Of a DNA stretch of 64,000 bases, positions 8,590 through 17,348 are shown piece after piece. This DNA is from Chryseobacterium sp. G0162 (GTDB lineage: Bacteria > Bacteroidota > Bacteroidia > Flavobacteriales > Weeksellaceae), in assembly GCF_003815715.1 (NCBI RefSeq), contig NZ_CP033922.1:1178001-1242000 (forward strand), written 5' to 3'. Numbering within the stretch: the stretch's first letter is position 1; the number at the start of each line of letters is the position of its first letter. The notes below the pieces were generated by a model. It was not told the DNA's origin. It saw nothing but the letters and a program-made list of their open reading frames with translations, and searched no databases. The position numbers were made by a program, and so were the translations under genes.

Positions 8590-8871
8590 ATGAAAAAAAT
8601 GAGAAAAATCGCATTGCCCTTAGCAGTTTTGCTTTTAGGCGCAGGGAGTGCGTACGCTACAAGCGTTGTGAAAAAAAACAGTTTAGTGGAAAACGGTTAT
8701 CGTTTTGATCCGTTAGCACCTGTTGAAAAATGTATTATGACGGAAAAGTCATGTCAGGCTGATATTTTAGGTGAAGTATGTACCTGGTCAGACGGAGTCA
8801 ACACTCATAATCTATTCCAAAATGCAGGCGGAACCTCGTGCGGGAATCCACTGTATGAAATTCCTAACTAA
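8590..8871 (+). CDS. DUF6520 family secreted cysteine-containing peptide
   Basis: A 93-residue precursor. The N-terminus has a clear Sec signal peptide (KIALPLAVLLLGAGSAYA) with likely cleavage after residue 24. The mature part of about 70 residues has four cysteines (CIMTEKSC, GEVCTW, GTSCG) and ends NPLYEIPN. This pattern is that of the DUF6520 family, which is almost restricted to Flavobacteriia and often follows a MauE-type gene. Its function is unknown. It is followed at once by a strong hairpin terminator shared with the convergent peptidase gene. The cysteines and the MauE neighbour suggest one or two disulfide bonds in the mature form. Confidence 0.8.
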   Translation: MKKMRKIALPLAVLLLGAGSAYATSVVKKNSLVENGYRFDPLAPVEKCIMTEKSCQADILGEVCTWSDGVNTHNLFQNAGGTSCGNPLYEIPN

Positions 8872-8880
8872 TTAAAAAGG

Positions 8881-8906
8881 TGAAGGGTGCTACAACGCAC
8901 CCTTCA
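8881..8906. terminator. Bidirectional rho-independent terminator
   Basis: Arms TGAAGGGTGC and GCACCCTTCA pair perfectly over 10 bp with a 6-base loop, followed by TTTGTTT on the plus strand. It separates the DUF6520 gene from the convergent S9 peptidase gene, whose stop codon (8890-8892) lies inside the hairpin. Confidence 0.85.
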
Positions 8907-11448
8907 TTTGTTTATCAATCCATTCAACACCATTCTTACCTTTCAGAAAATAATCCAGCCATTCAAGCATTCTTACAGATAAATCTTTTTGTGCAATTTG
9001 TTGAAGAAGCGAATGACCTTCTTCCTGATAGAACAATGCTATCACAGGTTTGCGGTATTTTCTTAGAGCAACAAATAATGAGCGGGTTTCCTCACGGTCT
9101 ACATTACTATCTTTTTCGCCTGTCCAAAGTAATATGGGTGCTTTAACCTCCGAAGCAAAATACAACGGATTGTTATCCATGTATTTTTGTTTATTTTCTA
9201 CAAAGCTGCCACCCATACGCATTTGACCATATTCATACCGCCAATAGTCAGGACTTCCAAAATCGTAATTGAAAGAAAAAGGAGTATGAACAATGTCCGA
9301 CACCGATGCTCCCGAAATAAATGTAGCAAAACGATCTGAGTGCGTTGCGATAAAGTTGGTCTGATATCCCCCGAAAGACTGTCCTGTCAATGCAATTCGC
9401 CTCGCATCTACTTGTTCTATTTTTACCAATTCATCCAGAACATTATGAATAGACTCAAGTGCTGAAAGACCTGATCCTTTATCTGCGTATGTAATATCCG
9501 GAATGAGCACCATATAGCCTGATTCCAATAGCAACCTTGCATTAAAGCCTCTCCCGTTTTTTAATGTCGGAAGCAAAAAGGCTGATGTACCTTTCTGCTG
9601 TTTTTCGTAAATATTAAGTACGACAGGATATTTTTTACCCGGATCATAATCATGTGGTAAAAATAAAGTTGCAGTTAAAGATTCTTCTGTTGCTCCTTTG
9701 TAAAACAGCTGAATTTTTCTTATTTTTTCTGCAGTTTTGTCATGAGCATTGGAAGTGAATACGATATGATCTTTCTTTCGTTTTTGTTTAAATACAATGG
9801 ATGGCGCTTCATTGTAATTTTCTTTCGTCCACACAAAATTTGAATGATTATCTGTATAGGTGAAATTTCGTATTTTATCTGTAGTTTCAGCTATAATTTT
9901 TTTTATTGTACGATGATCCCACTCTACATATGATTTCAACAAATCACCTTTTGAAATGCGAAATAAATAATTATTGTCAGGCACTGAAATAATTTCTCTA
10001 GGAAGCCCTTCCGTAATCTTTTGGTGTTGACTGTTGATAATTTCAACATTGTCACCATCTAAAGTTACTTTCCTCTCCAGTTTGCCGTTCAAAATATTTT
10101 GTTGCCATACATTATTACCTTTTACCCAGGTAATAAGCTCAGTTCCTTTAAAGTATGGCGAAGCTTCAGGATCTGATATTTGTTTTTTAGTTTTCAGGGT
10201 AAATGTGTTTACAAGATTCCAGCCATTATTATCAGCCGTAAGAACCCATTTTCTATCAGGTGAAACATACAGTCTTTCATCAATCACGCAAAGAAAACGA
10301 TGTTCATTTGATCTTGAATTCCATACAAACAAGGAATCTCTTTTGGGCATGAAAAAATCATCTTTCTTATCTACAAATGATTGGTCTTTCTTTATCTTCA
10401 AAAAATTACCGGAATTTCCAATCGCTATTTCTGTATGAAACATCGAATCCATCGGAATTACTTTACCTGTTTGGGGATACCACAAAAAATTTTCTTCAAC
10501 CTGCATATCTTTAATATGATGAGTGAGATCTTTTTCAACGCCGTACCAAAACTCTAAAAGTTTTTTTTCTTTCGGAATCTTTCTGATTAGCTTGATAAAT
10601 AATGCATCAGGATCTGATGAATAGTCAAGATTTACGTAATGGTAATTTTTACTCCGCATCAAATCAAGGTTTCGAGGAATCTGTAAACCATCAACACAAT
10701 GCTTCAATGTATATTCATGCTTGTCTTTACCAAAGACGGTATATCCTCCTTCCGTAGCAGTGCCTTTCCATACTTTCAAGACTTCATCGAACGCGCGGGC
10801 TATGATCTTTTTATTTTTTGTATCAACCCTCAAAACGTCAGTCTCATTTTGATCATTTTTCTGAAAAACAATGAGTTCTTCATCAACAGTGCTATATCTA
10901 ATAACATTTTCTAACTCATGAATCTTTCTGCCGTTTTTACCGTAAACTTCCAGTCTGTTATTTTGATGCTCATCATAATGAATCAAAAATAAAGATTGCG
11001 GTTTCATCTGATCAATCGTCTTTACATGATCTTTTGTTTCAATAGTTTGATCTATTAGATTAATTAGTTCTAATTGCTCACCACTCAAAAAAGCGAATTT
11101 TTCACTACCCATAAAAAATGAAGTCCTGATTGATTTTCGTTCAAACTTTTGAGTCTTATCATGTACATTTTGTAAAATGTACATCGGCGATTTACTTTCA
11201 TATTTCATCAGCCAGCTTACCCATTTTCCGTCATCAGACATTTTCAGAAAATCAGGAACTTCAGCTTTTTCTGCCAATGCTTCCAATTTTTTCAAATCAT
11301 GTTGCCCGTTGAGTGGTAGTGGTAACAATAGAAAAGTAAACACAATGAGGAGCAACAATATTTTTTGAATCGTATTTACTGTCTTATTACTTTCAAGTAT
11401 GTTTTCCCTGTTCTTCATCATATTTTTCCAATTTCTATTCATCATCAA
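8890..11448 (-). CDS. S9 family (prolyl oligopeptidase-like) peptidase
   Basis: An 852-residue secreted or membrane-anchored serine peptidase. A hydrophobic N-terminal segment (KILLLLIVFTFLLLPLPL) is followed by a beta-rich propeller-like region to about residue 590, then an alpha/beta-hydrolase catalytic domain. The triad is visible: Ser691 in GQSFGGY, Asp780 in TGEKDSNVD and His812 in EEGHSLL. The family cleaves short peptides, often after proline, and the propeller limits access to the active site. The start codon region overlaps the end of the susD-like gene by 4 bp (ATGA), so the two are translationally coupled and form an operon with SusC. A likely role is trimming of a peptide handled by the SusCD pair. 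The substrate is unknown. Confidence 0.85.
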   Translation of the reverse strand: MMMNRNWKNMMKNRENILESNKTVNTIQKILLLLIVFTFLLLPLPLNGQHDLKKLEALAEKAEVPDFLKMSDDGKWVSWLMKYESKSPMYILQNVHDKTQKFERKSIRTSFFMGSEKFAFLSGEQLELINLIDQTIETKDHVKTIDQMKPQSLFLIHYDEHQNNRLEVYGKNGRKIHELENVIRYSTVDEELIVFQKNDQNETDVLRVDTKNKKIIARAFDEVLKVWKGTATEGGYTVFGKDKHEYTLKHCVDGLQIPRNLDLMRSKNYHYVNLDYSSDPDALFIKLIRKIPKEKKLLEFWYGVEKDLTHHIKDMQVEENFLWYPQTGKVIPMDSMFHTEIAIGNSGNFLKIKKDQSFVDKKDDFFMPKRDSLFVWNSRSNEHRFLCVIDERLYVSPDRKWVLTADNNGWNLVNTFTLKTKKQISDPEASPYFKGTELITWVKGNNVWQQNILNGKLERKVTLDGDNVEIINSQHQKITEGLPREIISVPDNNYLFRISKGDLLKSYVEWDHRTIKKIIAETTDKIRNFTYTDNHSNFVWTKENYNEAPSIVFKQKRKKDHIVFTSNAHDKTAEKIRKIQLFYKGATEESLTATLFLPHDYDPGKKYPVVLNIYEKQQKGTSAFLLPTLKNGRGFNARLLLESGYMVLIPDITYADKGSGLSALESIHNVLDELVKIEQVDARRIALTGQSFGGYQTNFIATHSDRFATFISGASVSDIVHTPFSFNYDFGSPDYWRYEYGQMRMGGSFVENKQKYMDNNPLYFASEVKAPILLWTGEKDSNVDREETRSLFVALRKYRKPVIALFYQEEGHSLLQQIAQKDLSVRMLEWLDYFLKGKNGVEWIDKQMKGAL

Positions 11449-12830
11449 TATCCTGTATTTTGGGGATTAAGGTTTGGATTAAGCAGCAGTTCTTTCTGGG
11501 GTATCGGCCATTGAGCATGGTAGCTTTTCCAATTGGTTTTTACAGGAATCAACTGATCAAGCAATCCCCATCTTTTCAAATCAAAAAAACGGATGCCGTG
11601 TTCCACAAAAAACTCCCTGCGTTTTTCTTCTCTCAATTCTGCGGTTGCTGCTGAAACCGTCAGTGAAGTGCTCAATGCTGGTAATCCTGCCCGTTGGCAG
11701 GAACGGTTGATATACGGAACGGCTTCTACTGCTTTATTTTGCTCGATCAGGCTTTCCGCCATCATGAAATTGACTTCGTCCAGACGATAGATTATTGAAT
11801 ATTCATTGGGATTATTGACCGCAAGGTTTTTATATTTTGAAGAGCGGTAATTGAGCTGTTGGTTAAAAGGTACTGCCGTGATATAATGCTGTCTCCGCAA
11901 ATCTCCCGAAGAAAATGTATTGATGAGATTCAGATTGAGAACAAACGATAAAGGTGCGCCTGTAAAGTTATACAGTGATGCCTCTTTGGTCGCATCATTC
12001 GTGTTTTTTGGCTTCAATTGCCAAATGATATGGGTTCCATTTTTTTGAAATACTTTTGAAGGGTCGGTTTGAAATGTATATTGAGATGATTGCAATACCG
12101 TACTGCAAAGCACTTCTGCTTCCGCCCATTTCTTCAGTAGCATTTTCATCTTTGCCAATGCCATATATCCTGCAAATTTGTTGGGATAGATTCTTTCTGC
12201 ATTTCTGTAAGCGGATGGTAAAAGATTAACCGCCTCAGACAAATCGGTTTCTAGTTTTATGAGTAACTGATCTTTATTCATTCTGCCCAATTGGCTGTTG
12301 ATGACATAATTGGTTGTTTCTGTGTAAGCTATTTCTCCAAAAATCTGATAGAGATTAAAGTAGATGATAGAGCGCACGAATAATGCTTCACCTTTGATTC
12401 GGTCTTTGGATGCCTGGCTTAATGATTTTGAATTGGTTACCCCTTCAATGATGCTGTTGGCAGCATAAATCTGCCCATAAGCATTCGTCCAAGCCGTCGT
12501 TACAACGGTATTTGTAGCCACCTGCTGATTGTTTGCTATATCTAAAATACCGTTTGATCCTGATGTGTACACACAAGTCAGATCATCAGCATACGTCCCC
12601 ATCAAAGCACCCATCCCGTCGATGCCTCCCGAAATAAGTGAGTTAGTCCAAAGTCCTGCATACAGTCCTGCCAATGCCGCTTCAGCGGTTTGCTCGTCTT
12701 CAAAAACAACTTCTGTCGGAAGCTGGTTATTGGGAAAATCGGTTTCTACAAATTTTTCGCAGGAAATTGTGGTAGTTAGTACAGCAGATAATATTGCTGC
12801 CACAATAATATGTTCTATTCTTGTTTTCAT
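11445..12830 (-). CDS. SusD/RagB family outer-membrane lipoprotein
   Basis: A 461-residue lipoprotein with a signal peptide and lipobox cysteine at residue 24 (TTISC). The N-terminal SusD-like region (DFPNNQLPTEVVFEDEQTAEAALAG in part) is followed by TPR-type helices (LFVRSIIYFNLYQIFG) and the C-terminal SusD/RagB domain (YRLDEVNFMMAESLIEQ, LREEKRREFFVEHGIRFFDLKRW). SusD proteins form the lid over a SusC channel and bind the substrate at the cell surface. It lies downstream of susC with a 199-bp gap and upstream of the S9 peptidase. Because the partner is a peptidase and not a glycosidase, a peptide substrate is more likely than a glycan. It is shorter than typical glycan SusD proteins. Confidence 0.9.
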   Translation of the reverse strand: MKTRIEHIIVAAILSAVLTTTISCEKFVETDFPNNQLPTEVVFEDEQTAEAALAGLYAGLWTNSLISGGIDGMGALMGTYADDLTCVYTSGSNGILDIANNQQVATNTVVTTAWTNAYGQIYAANSIIEGVTNSKSLSQASKDRIKGEALFVRSIIYFNLYQIFGEIAYTETTNYVINSQLGRMNKDQLLIKLETDLSEAVNLLPSAYRNAERIYPNKFAGYMALAKMKMLLKKWAEAEVLCSTVLQSSQYTFQTDPSKVFQKNGTHIIWQLKPKNTNDATKEASLYNFTGAPLSFVLNLNLINTFSSGDLRRQHYITAVPFNQQLNYRSSKYKNLAVNNPNEYSIIYRLDEVNFMMAESLIEQNKAVEAVPYINRSCQRAGLPALSTSLTVSAATAELREEKRREFFVEHGIRFFDLKRWGLLDQLIPVKTNWKSYHAQWPIPQKELLLNPNLNPQNTGY

Positions 12831-13029
12831 TTTTTCAATTTTTTAAAGATTTAATTTTTATTCAATTCTTAGAATGTGAAATTTTTACATCATCTGACTT
12901 TTAATTTTCACAGAAAACCTACATTCAACAAGTCTCAAGTTCTTAAAGGATTAAATTTTACAGTATCTAATTATTGCTTCTATAAAACTTTACCTTTTTA
13001 CATTGTCAGATTCTAAAAAGTTTAACATT

Positions 13030-16017
13030 TTAAAAGGTTAGCTGAAAGCCTAGTGAGTAGGTCTTCAGTGGCGGTAAATATCCTGTCAGTACAAATTCAG
13101 GGTCGACCCCAAAATATTTAGTAAAGGTCAAGAGGTTTTGTCCCTGCACATAAATCATCGCTTCTCTGATTCCGAATTTCTGAACGGGAATGCTGTAATT
13201 AAGTTGTACATTTTTCAGTCTGATGAATGATGCATCGCCAATGGCAGCAGTAGAATTTTGGAACAAAACGTGCGAAGCATTTTTCTGCGCATTCGCTCCT
13301 GAACTGTACGGCATATACATTCCCGAAGGATTTGAAGGTGACCAAACATCCAAAACTTCTACAGGCTGATTGTTCATAGAACCCGGTACCAGCATCTGAC
13401 GATTATAATTCCAGTTTCTCTGCTTCACAAATTGCCAAAGAAATGATGCCGACCATTGTCCGTAGCGGAAATTGCTCAACCAGCCTCCGAAAAATCTCAC
13501 GCCTATTCTTTCAATCACTTTATTGTCATTGGGAGAATTGATCTTTCCGTCTCCGTCAAAGTCGGTAAATTGGTATAATCCTGTTGCCGGATTAACCCCT
13601 TCAAACTGATAGACTTTAACAAGTGACATCGGATATCCTAAAACATACTGATTGGCATAGGTTGATCCTTCCAGATTGGGAAATTCCAGTAGCTTACTCT
13701 GCGGAACAGAAAGATTGAATGACGTGTCGTATTTGAACTTGCTTTGTCTCAAAACCTGCATCGATGCTTCAAACTCCCAGCCTGTATTCTGAACCTTTGC
13801 AGGAAGATTCGACTGTATCGTAACAAACCCTGTCGTCGCAGGCAATGGAATACCGACCAATTGATTGGATGATGTATTGTTGTAATACGCCGCTGAAAAA
13901 TTAATTCTGCTTTTCAGAAATGATAATTCCAGTGCTACTTCTTTTTTGAGTGTTTTCTCCCAGCTGAAATTGGGATTGTACAGTCTTGAAGGATTCAGAG
14001 CGGTGATGTTGTTGTAGATATTGGATGAAATCGTATAGGTATTGAGATACTGATAATCTCCAATCCGGTCATTGCCGGAAGTTCCCACACTTCCTCTGAT
14101 TTTGGCAAAGTTTAACCACGGGATATTTTTCATCCAGCTTTCCTCTGAAACAAGCCACGCTGCACCCACTGCACCAAAGTTTCCGAAACGGTTGTCGGGA
14201 CCAAAACGGCTTGAACCGTCCCGTCTGCCTGTAAGGTTGACAATGTATCTTTTCATGAATTGATAATTGATTCTTGCAAACGCAGCATTGTAGTAATACT
14301 GGTTTCTAACCTGATCACTGATGACTTTTGTTTTGGCTGCTCCCAAATTCTGAATCAGGGCATTGCTCTCAAAGCCATAACCTTGTATTGAACCCTGATT
14401 GGTTTCAGATTGCTGTAATGTGGTTCCCAACAACATTTCGAGGCTGTGGTTTCCCCAGCTTTGATTGGCAACCAATTGCGGTTCCAGAATATAAGAGAAT
14501 GTGGAACTGCTGTTTTTAAATGAAGTGGAACTTGCGCTCGTCAATCCTGATGAGGGATTGTACATCGTATGGGGCTTGAGTGAAAACTCTTCAAAATTCT
14601 GATACGTTAAACCTCCGTTGAATTTTAGTGTAATGAACGGAAATAAGCGGTACGAAATCTGCGCTCCGCTGTTTATAAAGTTGGAAGAATTGAGATACTC
14701 GCTTTTAAAAACACCCAGAGGATTCGTAAACGTATTGTTCTCCCAATTCAATGAACCATCCTGATTGTAGAGTGCTGGAGCATTCGGACTAAGAGTTAAA
14801 CTTCTCTTTGTTAAATCATCATTCAGGACATTGTTACTTTGAAACGAAAAGGTATTGCTGAGATTGACTTCCAGTTTTTTATCAGGTGTTCTGTAACTGA
14901 AATTCCCTGTTAGATTATTAGTTTTGTATCTGAAATCTGCAGGAAATACCGTTGTCTGTTCGTTATGTCCGTAGCTGATTAAGTAGGAGGTGTTTTCAGA
15001 ACCTCCGCTTAAAGAAAGCTGGACTACAGACGCATCTGCCGTATTACCAATGAGTTCTTTTTGCCAGTCGGTGTTTCGGGTCTGATCCCACACACCGTTG
15101 AAATCATACGCTGCCGCAGGAATTGTGGAGATGCCGTCATTCTGAAATGCTTCTTTTCTGATCTTAATATACTCATCAGTGTTCAGCAGCTTCAATCGGT
15201 TGGCTACCGTACTGAGAGAATAAGAGGTATTAATCTTGAAATCGGTTCTTCCTTTTCTTCCTTTTTTGGTCGTCACAATGATGACTCCGTTGGCACCTCG
15301 TGATCCGTAGATTGCCGTGGCATCGGCATCTTTCAATACCTCGAAGCTTTCTATATCATTGGGATTGATGGAATTTAGAGGATTTATGGTAGCGTATGGT
15401 AAAATTGCAGCACTGTACAACGAGGGAGTTTCTGAAAGAATTGGAACACCATCAATAATATACAATGGTTCATTTCCTTCTCTTCGGATGCTGTTCTTCC
15501 CTCTGATCTGAATATCAAATCCTCCGCCCGGAACTCCTGAATTTTGGGTAATGCTCACGCCCGACATTCTACCCTGTGCAGCGGAAAGCACATTGATAAC
15601 AGGTTGGTTTTCGATGTCTTTTGAAGAGACTTTGGCAATGCTTCCTGTTCTTTCTTTGTCTTTGACTTTATAATACCCTGCGTTGAGAACGACTTCCTCT
15701 ATCTCTTTTTCTTTACCTAATGAGATATTGACGTTTATCCTACTGCCTAAAGTGATTTTTCGTTCGGGATAGTCCGGATGGCGGTAAATAATTACGGGTT
15801 TCTCTCCCGATACCTGAACACGGTAAACGCCTGCTGCATTGGTCACAGCCACTTCTTCACTACCCTCCTGGAATACGGAAACTCCTTTGACTGGCTGGTT
15901 ATTTTCCGAGACAGTGCCTGTAATGGTGCGCATCTGCCCTATTGCTACGCCGGAGACGAGCAAGGTGAAGCCAAAAGCCAATTGAAGATGACTTAGGCTG
16001 CAAAAGTTTTTTTTCAT
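13030..16017 (-). CDS. SusC/RagA family TonB-linked outer-membrane protein
   Basis: A 995-residue TonB-dependent transporter. The order is signal peptide (residues 1-27), a carboxypeptidase-regulatory-like domain (ITGTVSENNQPVKGVSVF), a TonB-box-like stretch (EIEEVVLNAGY), a plug domain with the SusC signatures IRGKNSIRREGNEPLYIIDG and DADATAIYGSRGANGVIIV, and a 22-strand barrel ending in a C-terminal aromatic residue (YSLGFQLTF). It imports oligomers too large for porins with the SusD lid. The 950-bp gene-free stretch upstream contains hairpins that may act in its leader. No sigma/anti-sigma pair is next to it, so the TPR/AraC protein at 4632 is the nearest candidate regulator. Confidence 0.93.
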   Translation of the reverse strand: MKKNFCSLSHLQLAFGFTLLVSGVAIGQMRTITGTVSENNQPVKGVSVFQEGSEEVAVTNAAGVYRVQVSGEKPVIIYRHPDYPERKITLGSRINVNISLGKEKEIEEVVLNAGYYKVKDKERTGSIAKVSSKDIENQPVINVLSAAQGRMSGVSITQNSGVPGGGFDIQIRGKNSIRREGNEPLYIIDGVPILSETPSLYSAAILPYATINPLNSINPNDIESFEVLKDADATAIYGSRGANGVIIVTTKKGRKGRTDFKINTSYSLSTVANRLKLLNTDEYIKIRKEAFQNDGISTIPAAAYDFNGVWDQTRNTDWQKELIGNTADASVVQLSLSGGSENTSYLISYGHNEQTTVFPADFRYKTNNLTGNFSYRTPDKKLEVNLSNTFSFQSNNVLNDDLTKRSLTLSPNAPALYNQDGSLNWENNTFTNPLGVFKSEYLNSSNFINSGAQISYRLFPFITLKFNGGLTYQNFEEFSLKPHTMYNPSSGLTSASSTSFKNSSSTFSYILEPQLVANQSWGNHSLEMLLGTTLQQSETNQGSIQGYGFESNALIQNLGAAKTKVISDQVRNQYYYNAAFARINYQFMKRYIVNLTGRRDGSSRFGPDNRFGNFGAVGAAWLVSEESWMKNIPWLNFAKIRGSVGTSGNDRIGDYQYLNTYTISSNIYNNITALNPSRLYNPNFSWEKTLKKEVALELSFLKSRINFSAAYYNNTSSNQLVGIPLPATTGFVTIQSNLPAKVQNTGWEFEASMQVLRQSKFKYDTSFNLSVPQSKLLEFPNLEGSTYANQYVLGYPMSLVKVYQFEGVNPATGLYQFTDFDGDGKINSPNDNKVIERIGVRFFGGWLSNFRYGQWSASFLWQFVKQRNWNYNRQMLVPGSMNNQPVEVLDVWSPSNPSGMYMPYSSGANAQKNASHVLFQNSTAAIGDASFIRLKNVQLNYSIPVQKFGIREAMIYVQGQNLLTFTKYFGVDPEFVLTGYLPPLKTYSLGFQLTF

Positions 16018-16158
16018 ACTTTTGAATAGGTTTAATTCGTTAGACTTTGCTCTTTCCTACGCTAGCGGTCAACTTTTGTGGAAAGGGCTTTTGTTTTTCT
16101 ATGGTTACATTCTACTTTCTGTTTCTTGAATATGTTTTCAGCGTATCTACTTGATGAT

Positions 16159-16207
16159 GCTTGGGAGGAAGCTTCAGTAAGGACATATCAAAACCTCCTT
16201 CCCAAGC
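16159..16207. repeat. Imperfect hairpin in the SusC leader region
   Basis: GCTTGGGAGGAAG at 16159 pairs with CCTCCTTCCCAAGC ending at 16207, with one bulge and a loop of about 22 bases. It lies 142 bp upstream of the SusC start on the same transcript side. It could be a leader structure, an attenuator or a remnant terminator. Confidence 0.4.
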
Positions 16208-16686
16208 ACATCTTGAAATAATATGAATGAAATTGTGTCCCGTGTAAGCTGTAAAGCCGCAATGAGTTTACTCATTGTAAAGTGTCATTTCTAATAAGAA
16301 AACATTCTATTGAAATCTAAAAACAGCCGTAACCATCTGCATTATTCAGACCGTTGAATTTTTTTGTCTTCAGTATTAAATTCCCTTCGTTCTGAAAATA
16401 ATTTGGAATATCAAAAGAAAGCGAGTACTTTTAATGTGCGAGATTAAATTGTAGTCTGGCTTTCCTTTTACTTTTAAAGGAATTTCGGAGTTTGTCGATA
16501 ATAGCCAGGTAATACCAATCCAGCATTTTGCAAGCAAAACTGGCATAAAGCCGTATTTTTTTTCTGTTATGCTGGCGGACTACTCCGGTGGGCAAATTAG
16601 AAGAATGGTTGAAAATGTCGTCCTCATAAATATTATTTTTATATATGGAACGATGCTTTTAGATATGAGAATTATACGCAAAAATA

Positions 16687-16793
16687 GCATGCGGCGGTCT
16701 CACACTCTAGAATCAGGGCGACCAACCCACTTTAAACCGAAGATTAAAGTTTCCACCTAAAGTATACGTGAGAACCGCTCGCATGCCGTATAC
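16687..16793. repeat. Imperfect long-range inverted repeat
   Basis: GCATGCGGCGGTCTCAC at 16687-16703 faces GTGAGAACCGCTCGCATGC at 16768-16786, which is its imperfect inverse complement with two extra bases. The right arm is itself flanked by two copies of GTATAC (16762-16767 and 16788-16793). The segment is richer in G+C than its surroundings. It could be a structured RNA, a terminal repeat of a small element or an integration scar. I cannot decide which. Confidence 0.4.
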
Positions 16794-16941
16794 AAAAGTA
16801 AGAAACTTTTAGACATGGAGCGATTTCACGAGGTTCTCGATGGAAAATTGGTCTTTTTGATTCGAGATACATCGTTCATTTTACCTTGTTGAAGGTTAAT
16901 GATTTATTCGCTAAAGCAAAAATAATAAATATTTATTTAAC

Positions 16942-16957
16942 ACCCAACATATTGGGT
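16942..16957 (+). promoter_or_regulatory. Hairpin with T-tract directly before the XRE gene
   Basis: ACCCAA and TTGGGT form a 6-bp stem with loop CATA, followed by ATTTTTTTT, ending only about 18 bp before the ATG at 16976. It has the form of a rho-independent terminator but sits in the 5' leader. It may serve as an operator or attenuator for the XRE gene, or end transcription coming from upstream. Confidence 0.45.
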
Positions 16958-16975
16958 TATTTTTTTTAAAAATAT

Positions 16976-17320
16976 ATGGAACAAATTACTTATTTAGAAA
17001 CAACACAATTCGATTTGGATTTTATTAATCACGTAAGAAACATTCGCAAAGCAAAAAAACTAAGCAAAGATCAGCTTAGCCTAAAAATGGGTTTGGCCAA
17101 AAGTTTTGTTAGTAATGTGGAGTCATTAACACAGCGACATAAATATTCTACTCGTCATATAACATTACTTTGTAAAGCCTTTGATTTTAAAAATATTTCA
17201 GATTTAATGAATTTTCCTACTCCTAAGAATGATAAAATTAAAGTTACAATTAGACAGAAGATGAATGATACAAATACAAAAGTGGTTAGTAGTGAGGTAG
17301 TAAAAATCGAAGTTATTTAA
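16976..17320 (+). CDS. XRE family helix-turn-helix regulator
   Basis: A 114-residue DNA-binding protein. Residues 16-75 form an HTH_3 (Cro/C1) domain: VRNIRKAKKLSKDQLSLKMG, AKSFVSNVESLTQ and the final helices HITLLCKAFDF. The C-terminal 35 residues are basic and beta-like (DKIKVTIRQKMN, KVVSSEVVKIEVI). It lies 28 bp upstream of the HNH gene on the same strand, the usual place for an autoregulating controller of a toxic or nuclease-containing operon. A hairpin with a T-tract directly precedes its start. Regulation of the HNH gene, and perhaps of the caspase gene, is inferred from position. Confidence 0.8.
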   Translation: MEQITYLETTQFDLDFINHVRNIRKAKKLSKDQLSLKMGLAKSFVSNVESLTQRHKYSTRHITLLCKAFDFKNISDLMNFPTPKNDKIKVTIRQKMNDTNTKVVSSEVVKIEVI

Positions 17321-17348
17321 AGTTAATGAAAAATAATACGGATAACTA

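Larger units (their letters stand above)
16018..16975. other. Long gene-free region with several dyads
   Basis: No convincing gene is seen here. Three structured sites are listed separately (16159-16207, 16687-16793, 16942-16957). A shorter dyad (CTCTTTCC and GGAAAGGG) occurs at about 16050-16087. The frame from 16455 to 16760 is open, and a short segment (LADYSGGQIRRMVENVVL) faintly resembles part of AAA+ ATPases, so decayed coding DNA is possible. It divides the SusCD cluster from the XRE/HNH/caspase genes and may include a junction between two inserted modules. Confidence 0.4.

Noticed and set aside
8880..9146. Open frame on the plus strand after the DUF6520 gene
   Set aside because: It lies fully opposite the catalytic domain of the S9 peptidase, begins inside the terminator hairpin and has no family pattern.
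16455..16760. Possible AAA+ ATPase fragment (LADYSGGQIRRMVENVVL)
   Set aside because: Similarity is limited to a few residues, no Walker motifs are near, and other frames are equally open. Kept only as a remark in the gap entry.
16540..16800. Retron or group II intron RNA suspected from the G+C-richer structured segment
   Set aside because: No reverse transcriptase gene is found nearby, and the typical retron or intron domain V motifs are not seen.
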